Shown: positions 6,801 to 10,127 of the stretch, in pieces
How positions within the stretch are numbered: the first letter of the stretch is position 1
Layout: each line of letters starts with the position of its first letter
NCBI GenBank assembly: GCA_002426575.1
Contig: DIRE01000069.1
Span: forward strand, 1 to 10,127
DNA from: Clostridiaceae bacterium UBA5444
GTDB taxonomy: Bacteria > Bacillota > Clostridia > Clostridiales > Oxobacteraceae
DNA: 10,127 nt
Direction of reading: 5' to 3'
Notes under the pieces: model-generated
What the model was told of the DNA's origin: nothing
The model's input: the letters and a program-made list of their open reading frames with translations, nothing else
Database searches by the model: none
Translations under genes and position numbers: made by a program

Positions 6801-8123
6801 AGCTCTTTCTTTTGAAGTACTCCAATTTCCCCATGAAATCCAGTCAGACCAAACTCCATCTACAAGGGCTTGGGCTTCTATATCTACTGAAGTTCCTTCA
6901 GGTGTATCTGTGTTCCATGTTGCAATTAATTGACTAAATGGAGCAGTATTTATAACATCTGATGTAAATACACCCTTATTTACATAGGAACCATTAACTT
7001 TATTTAATTCTACTTCACCATTTCTATTATTTGTTATTTTAGCTCCTTCTAGAGTACCTTTACCAAAATCTGCACTTGTTGTAACCTCGATTATGCTGCC
7101 CTTAGTTACTATAGGAGCTGACTTTTTGACAGTAACATTGCAATTTGCCTTAAAGTCTCCGTCTACAGTTGCTACTGTAATTACTGCATTTCCTTCTTTT
7201 ATTGCTTTTACATTACCATTAGCATCTACAGTTGCTACGGTTTCATCATTTGATGTCCATTTAACTGCTTTATTAGTTGCATCTTGTGGAGCAACTGTTG
7301 CTTTAAGCTGAGCAGCTTGTCCTGCTTCTACTTCTAAAGTATTCTTATCAAGAGTTACCCCTGTAACTTTAACGTCTGCTGGAGCTTTATCTGACAAATT
7401 TAAATTACCAAATACTGAAGTGTTATTCCAACCTGGTGTTGATCCATCAGGGTTAATTCCACTCCAAAGCAATCCGCTTTCATATAATCCAGCTTGTACT
7501 TTATCACCATCTGAAACCAATACATCAAAACCTATGGTTTTGTCTTTCATTTCTGTACCAGGCTCAAAGTTTAACATGCTCCATGGTATTGCTATTTCTT
7601 CGCTCCATCCTGTTGCTGTTTTTTTACATGATCTTAATATATCACTTGCATCTCTTCCTACTGTTGATGTAGATCCTCCAAATCCTACTGGTTGTTCTGT
7701 GCCTTCTGGTGTATAAGGAAAGCCAATTTGCATATCATCGACTAAATATGTTGTGCTTTTATTGTTCAATCCATCAAGATATATTTCTACGTCATCACCA
7801 GCCCAAAGGCCATTTGATACAACAGTATCATCTGTTATATCTACTCCAACATATAGATATAAATCATCCCACATTGTTCCAAATTTTGCGCTATTATTAC
7901 CCTCTCCATCTGCCTTTGTAATTGGGGTATTGATATTCCAGCCTTCTTCTGCTGTCAAGTCACCATCAATATTAGGCATATCACTTGCTTTTATTGCAGA
8001 TGCAGTAGGTGCACCATCAGCCATTAAAGCAATTTCAGCAAGAACAGAGCCGCTAAATAAAGATGTAATAAGCATAAATGTTAATACTAAGCTAATCATT
8101 TTCTTGTTAATTTTCTTGTTCAT
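3819..8123 (-). CDS. Cell-wall-attached C39-like peptidase with CBM9, Ig-like and three CWB2 repeats
   Basis: This 1434-residue exported protein starts at ATG 8123, with AAAGGAGG six bases upstream. A signal peptide (residues 1-29) ends in SVLA. Domains in order: CBM9-like sugar-binding domain (about 40-245: MPNIDGDLTAEEGW, WDDLYLYVGVDITD, GDDVEIYLDG); Big2 Ig-like domain (251-333: VTLDKNTLEV.., VKWTSNDETVATVD); a jelly-roll-like module (about 345-500); a peptidase C39-like domain (about 518-700) with Gln527, Cys539 in SICSPTSA, His649 in WGHLITVTG and Asp669 in VNDSAA, so the cysteine-protease set looks complete; a DUF11-like domain (about 815-930); two cadherin-like domains (from 935 and 1023, each with YTPG..Y.G.D.F.VKV); a Pro-Asp linker; and three CWB2 repeats starting near 1129, 1230 and 1329 (RIAGADRYET, RIGGKDRYET, RLAGANRYDT). 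CWB2 triplets hold proteins non-covalently on clostridial cell walls. Inferred role: a surface enzyme that binds glycan and cuts peptide bonds. Its substrate is unknown. No truncation or frameshift is seen. Confidence 0.9.
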   Translation of the reverse strand: MNKKINKKMISLVLTFMLITSLFSGSVLAEIALMADGAPTASAIKASDMPNIDGDLTAEEGWNINTPITKADGEGNNSAKFGTMWDDLYLYVGVDITDDTVVSNGLWAGDDVEIYLDGLNNKSTTYLVDDMQIGFPYTPEGTEQPVGFGGSTSTVGRDASDILRSCKKTATGWSEEIAIPWSMLNFEPGTEMKDKTIGFDVLVSDGDKVQAGLYESGLLWSGINPDGSTPGWNNTSVFGNLNLSDKAPADVKVTGVTLDKNTLEVEAGQAAQLKATVAPQDATNKAVKWTSNDETVATVDANGNVKAIKEGNAVITVATVDGDFKANCNVTVKKSAPIVTKGSIIEVTTSADFGKGTLEGAKITNNRNGEVELNKVNGSYVNKGVFTSDVINTAPFSQLIATWNTDTPEGTSVDIEAQALVDGVWSDWISWGNWSTSKERASVDDSDATKLAGIWTDTLYIKNDKTANAVRFRVTLNSSDPNATPVLRAINGSIDLNHGAKMYYPEGEDKAAIEAVDKVLDVPAFSQMVRDPKIADSICSPTSATNVVDYYLAKSNIPGVLPEESAWSVYDTTYDGFGNWAFSASYMGSFGLTTKVVQCSSIYDLKREIYNGRPVVISVSNARNENNNDPDVANFPIIHGFPIPATWGHLITVTGFTKVDGKEYVCVNDSAAANDDGVKLKYLLDEFDTAWATSGRIAYFADDSDGAAYNPLKRLPAKEFVTGITESREGKEYAEIQLKYNGSAIDLSQANAKTIMVSKDGGAYEYIAPDAKNSLWFAKDKPEGTYNVLVIAKDNKEYTVNFAWPQTGENPDLQEGDLVLKATASELSTLIGKEVTIKISVDNTLGVPLRNIKVEHQIPEGIAYVSDDSNGAYDSKTGVWTIGEIDAKGTVELNIKVKATMHGQIDNMVSIYVDTLEDPIEDCATFIVENAAPEVGNYSVTTDKNKAVTGKVVATDADKDELTYSLNNSHSGSTVVVNPDGTWTYTPGQNYYGDDSFTVKVKDAFGGEAVSTITVKINNANTAPTAKDYKVSTDQNVALEGKIVATDAEEDVLTYSIATAPLHGKVDVKADGSWVYTPGKDYAGEDKFAVKVDDGQGGVATSNVEITVKAKTPDPDPDPDPDPQPGKKVERIAGADRYETSVEISSKGWKTSEYIILANGLNYADSLCAAPLAKKYNAPILLTDPSNLSDAVKKEIQRLGVKHVFVVGGDKVVTNKVVDVLKNTLKIEDVKRIGGKDRYETSALIAKEIGDSAKFVVVSGQSYADALSIASIAGVKGAPILLTDGNNLPKSIAEIIKANKVTDMFIIGGDKVVSAAVEKQIKALANVDVKRLAGANRYDTNIAVVKEFGNDENVKSDNLFIATGNGFADALSVSALIAKDKGVLILTDKTLQPTTEKYLKDTVNANSNVFVAGGEKVVSSDIIKSIDKLIGAAK
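4756..4785 (-). repeat. Hexanucleotide repeat coding for the Pro-Asp linker
   Basis: Five consecutive 6-bp units (plus strand GGATCT, one unit GGGTCT) encode alternating Pro and Asp before the CWB2 repeats of the surface protein. Such extended linkers are common between exposed and wall-binding parts. The unit is a multiple of three, so slippage would change linker length without a frameshift. Confidence 0.85.
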
Positions 8124-8245
8124 TTTCTTCCTCCTTTATTTTGGTAACTACTATATGGAAATATTAACTAACCACCTCCCCGTTAGGATTTCGGTCAATA
8201 TAATTTTTCTAATTAGCACTGATTTGTATATACTGGATTAATTTT

Positions 8246-9367
8246 TTAATTTACCTTAACCCCTTTATACACTCTTTTGTTTATTCTAATTTTGGAATCT
8301 ACTGATAGCTTTTTAACCATTTCATCATATTTTTTATCTATGCATTTACGCCTTACATCATCTTTTGCTTCTTCTAGATCCGTATACTTTTTATCCTTAT
8401 TTTCAATACATTTTATTATCATATAGCTGTTGCCGTTATCTATGATATCAGATACTTCATCTTTTTTTAGCTTTAAAGCTTTCTCTCTTACAACTTCATC
8501 AAAGCTTGACTCATATCTCCTGTTTCTATCATTAAATTCCTGTTCTCCAAAAGTGCCTTTAGTATTATCGTCCGGGTTATATTCCTTTGCCAATTTTTCG
8601 AAGCTTTCACCAGAGGATAGTTTTTTATTTATCTCCTGAATTTTTGTATGGGCTTTTTCCTTACCATCAACACCATAAGGAACTATTATTTTTCTAACTA
8701 TAGCTGATGCGCCTTCTGCATATAATACATCTTTCATTTCTTCATAATAGTTTTTTATATCCTCATCGGAAACCTTTATGTCACCATCCTCTGCAAGCTT
8801 TTCTTTAAGTTCTATAATCATTTTTGCAAAGGTATCTTCAAAATAGGCATTTTCATCATATTTAACGGGTCCATATATTACTCTGCCTTCTTTTACTGCT
8901 TGAGCTCTATTAGCATTTTCAGCTTTTAAATCATTTAAGAAGGCTAAATAGCTTATATCTTTTTTTATTCCTTTTTTCTTTGCTAATATCTGTTGTACTT
9001 TTATATTTTTGCTCTTCTCTAGTGCTATTTCTTTGGCTTTTTGAGCGGGTATCTCTCCACCATAGGTGCTCGTCCAGAATTTAGGATTGTCATCTACACC
9101 ATATTTGTTTTTAAAGTATGAATACACTTCACTTCTAGATAAATTTATTCTCTGCTTAAATTCATTAACATAAATTTTTTCATCACCAATAGCAGCAACA
9201 TAAGAATCATCTCTAAAGTGATTCATGGAAAGACTTACAACCATAAACACACAAAGTACTGCTAAAACCATTGCTAAAACATATACCGTCTTAACTACTT
9301 TTTTGTGTCTTTTTTCAGCTTCTTTTTTATTTATATTTTTTTTACTAGCACCTGTCTTACTTTTCAC
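8246..9367 (-). CDS. Membrane-anchored SurA/PrsA-like parvulin-type foldase
   Basis: This 373-residue protein has a Lys-rich cytoplasmic N-terminus, one membrane segment (about 25-48) and a long, charged, largely helical extracellular part. VAAIGDEKIYVNEFKQR (57-73) is the usual opening of SurA N-terminal domains. Residues about 222-323 match a PpiC rotamase domain: RKIIVPYG, a helix, SGESFEKLAKEYNPDDNTKGTFG, FDEVVREKALKLKKDEVSDII and NSYMIIKCIE. Parvulins normally have HI in the first strand and GYHII in the last. Here these read KIIV and SYMII, so both usual histidines are missing and prolyl isomerase activity may be lost. LAVLC at 35-39 is not a proper lipobox, so it is probably a signal-anchored protein rather than a lipoprotein like PrsA. 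It starts at GTG 9367 with AAGGGTGG upstream. It lies 82 nt after a secreted-protein gene and 122 nt before the large surface protein. Likely role (inference): folding exported proteins after secretion. The family is well supported; the clients are unknown. Confidence 0.85.
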   Translation of the reverse strand: MKSKTGASKKNINKKEAEKRHKKVVKTVYVLAMVLAVLCVFMVVSLSMNHFRDDSYVAAIGDEKIYVNEFKQRINLSRSEVYSYFKNKYGVDDNPKFWTSTYGGEIPAQKAKEIALEKSKNIKVQQILAKKKGIKKDISYLAFLNDLKAENANRAQAVKEGRVIYGPVKYDENAYFEDTFAKMIIELKEKLAEDGDIKVSDEDIKNYYEEMKDVLYAEGASAIVRKIIVPYGVDGKEKAHTKIQEINKKLSSGESFEKLAKEYNPDDNTKGTFGEQEFNDRNRRYESSFDEVVREKALKLKKDEVSDIIDNGNSYMIIKCIENKDKKYTDLEEAKDDVRRKCIDKKYDEMVKKLSVDSKIRINKRVYKGVKVN

Positions 9368-9377
9368 TAATATTCAC

Positions 9378-9385
9378 CCACCCTT
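9378..9385 (-). promoter_or_regulatory. Ribosome-binding site for the GTG start of the foldase
   Basis: AAGGGTGG on the minus strand differs from AAGGAGG-type sites by one base and lies about ten bases before GTG at 9367. The Lys-rich residues after this start are the expected cytoplasmic end of a signal anchor. The next in-frame ATG falls inside the membrane segment, so GTG is preferred. Confidence 0.6.
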
Positions 9386-9395
9386 ATTTTCAATG

Positions 9396-9424
9396 AAGAG
9401 GCTCCTTTTAGGAAGGAACCCCTC
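9396..9424 (-). other. Intercistronic RNA hairpin, possible attenuator or processing site
   Basis: In minus-strand RNA, GAGGGGUUCCUU (9424-9413) pairs over 12 bp with AAGGAGCCUCUU (9407-9396) around a 5-nt loop, using three G-U pairs. Those pairs become C-A mismatches on the plus strand, so the structure is specific to the minus-strand transcript. No U run follows, so it is not a typical terminator. It could reduce or stabilise read-through from the upstream gene into the foldase. Confidence 0.45.
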
Positions 9425-9449
9425 CTAATGAATAAAAGCCCAAACTACA

Positions 9450-10127
9450 CTATTTTATTACAACAGGTTGAAGTTTAAATGAATTAAAATCTGCATTAAT
9501 GTCATTTACCTTGGCATCTGTCTTTGTTGCATAAATTCCAACTCTAGGATTTGTAAGGTTAACATCGTTGCTTTGTCCTACTAAATACCAGTTCGATGTA
9601 TCTGTCTTTACATATGCTTTATATGTGGTTCCTATCTTTTCTATCTTTAGTTTTGCCTCTGATTTAAAGCTTACATCGCTTGTAAAGGCTACTTCTTCAC
9701 ATTTACCATTAACCTCTTTAGTTACGGTATATACTCTTCCATACTTTTCAGTTGTATAGCCTCTTGTTATAGTAAAGTAGTTGTTTGCATCCTGATATGC
9801 TATAATACCTGCCCTCTGGCCATCCTCAAGAGGTTTAAAATCTATATCTGCCTCTATTTCAAAGTTCTCTGCTGGGGCTTTGGTTAAGAATATATTTCTT
9901 ATATTGTTATTCCAAATTCCCTCAAGGCTCCCTGGGCCTGCCTTTATTCTTAGGTATCCAGGTCTTTCTTTAAGGCTCCAATCCTCATTGTTTTCCTTTA
10001 CTACATCCCATCTTCCATCAAGATAAGTAGAATCAAAATTCTCTACTATAGGGTCAGGGTTTGGATTAAATGCACCATAGTGTATATATTCAAAATCTGC
10101 ATCTATGCTCTTTTTCTGAGTCTTAGA
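9450..10127 (-). CDS. C-terminal part of a secreted carbohydrate-active protein with GH43_C2-like domain
   Basis: An open frame enters at the right edge and ends at the TAG at 9452-9450 (225 residues visible). From about residue 27 the sequence matches the concanavalin-like C-terminal domain known from GH43 beta-xylosidases: ENFDSTYLDGRWDVV, NEDWSLKERPGYLRI, IWNNNIRNIFLTKAP, FEIEADIDFKPLEDGQRAGI and IAYQDANNYFTITRG, closing with NDINADFNSFKL. This domain forms a beta-sandwich that packs on or extends a catalytic domain and often helps bind xylan-type glycans. The first visible residues (SKTQKKSIDADFEYIHYGA) resemble the closing strand of the same domain (ATKTDAKVNDINADFNSFKL), so a second copy may lie just upstream. 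The catalytic part, if any, is outside the window. The beta-helix protein at the left edge appears to carry the same domain. Domain call good; overall enzyme unknown. Confidence 0.75.
   Translation of the reverse strand, partial: SKTQKKSIDADFEYIHYGAFNPNPDPIVENFDSTYLDGRWDVVKENNEDWSLKERPGYLRIKAGPGSLEGIWNNNIRNIFLTKAPAENFEIEADIDFKPLEDGQRAGIIAYQDANNYFTITRGYTTEKYGRVYTVTKEVNGKCEEVAFTSDVSFKSEAKLKIEKIGTTYKAYVKTDTSNWYLVGQSNDVNLTNPRVGIYATKTDAKVNDINADFNSFKLQPVVIK

Noticed and set aside
8168..8186. Small hairpin (CTAAC/GTTAG) and a GGGGAGGTGG stretch in the gap before the large surface-protein gene.
   Set aside because: The stem is only 5 bp and no start codon follows the SD-like stretch at a usable distance. 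I also found no convincing promoter in this 122-nt gap.
7753..8241. A plus-strand open frame of 162 codons opposite the start of the large surface-protein gene, and a similar one at 3853-4338.
   Set aside because: Both are antisense shadows of a gene with strong domain evidence. They have no convincing RBS and their translations resemble no known family.
9241..9275. A lipobox (LAVLC) that would make the foldase a lipoprotein.
   Set aside because: The residue before Cys is Leu instead of Gly, Ala or Ser, and the Cys lies inside the hydrophobic segment. A signal anchor fits better.

Overview
The window is AT-rich and every gene I can support lies on the minus strand. The ribosome-binding sites are strong AGGAGG types, one gene starts with TTG and another with GTG, and the largest protein ends in three CWB2 cell-wall-binding repeats. 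Together these suggest a Gram-positive, Clostridium-like Firmicute; I cannot name a species.

Layout, read in the direction of transcription (right to left). At the right edge (10127 to 9450) is the C-terminal part of a secreted carbohydrate-active protein ending in a concanavalin-like domain of the beta-xylosidase C-terminal (GH43_C2) type. An 82-nt gap with a 12-bp RNA hairpin follows. Next is a membrane-anchored SurA/PrsA-like parvulin foldase (9367 to 8246, GTG start). After a 122-nt gap without a clear terminator comes a 1434-residue surface protein (8123 to 3819). Its order is signal peptide, CBM9-like domain, Big2 domain, jelly-roll-like module, C39-like cysteine peptidase, DUF11-like domain, two cadherin-like domains, a Pro-Asp linker and three CWB2 repeats. 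A perfect 42-bp palindrome lies behind it.

The next unit is unrelated in function: a PbuG/AzgA-type purine permease (3420 to 2053, TTG start). It has its own good sigma-A-like promoter, a roughly 180-nt leader that looks folded, and two hairpin terminators. The last gene (1646 to beyond the left edge) encodes a secreted right-handed parallel beta-helix protein with the start of another GH43_C2-like domain. It has its own promoter and a roughly 145-nt leader holding consecutive hairpins.

Working model (inference): the locus encodes a cell-surface and secreted polysaccharide-acting set (beta-helix protein, GH43_C2-bearing protein, CBM9/C39/CWB2 protein). The foldase between them may help fold these large exported proteins outside the membrane. 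The permease looks like an independent housekeeping transcription unit. The most interesting items are the domain architecture of the 1434-residue protein, the two structured leaders, the foldase without the usual parvulin histidines, and the paired hairpins behind the permease. I saw no tRNA, rRNA, CRISPR array or insertion sequence.
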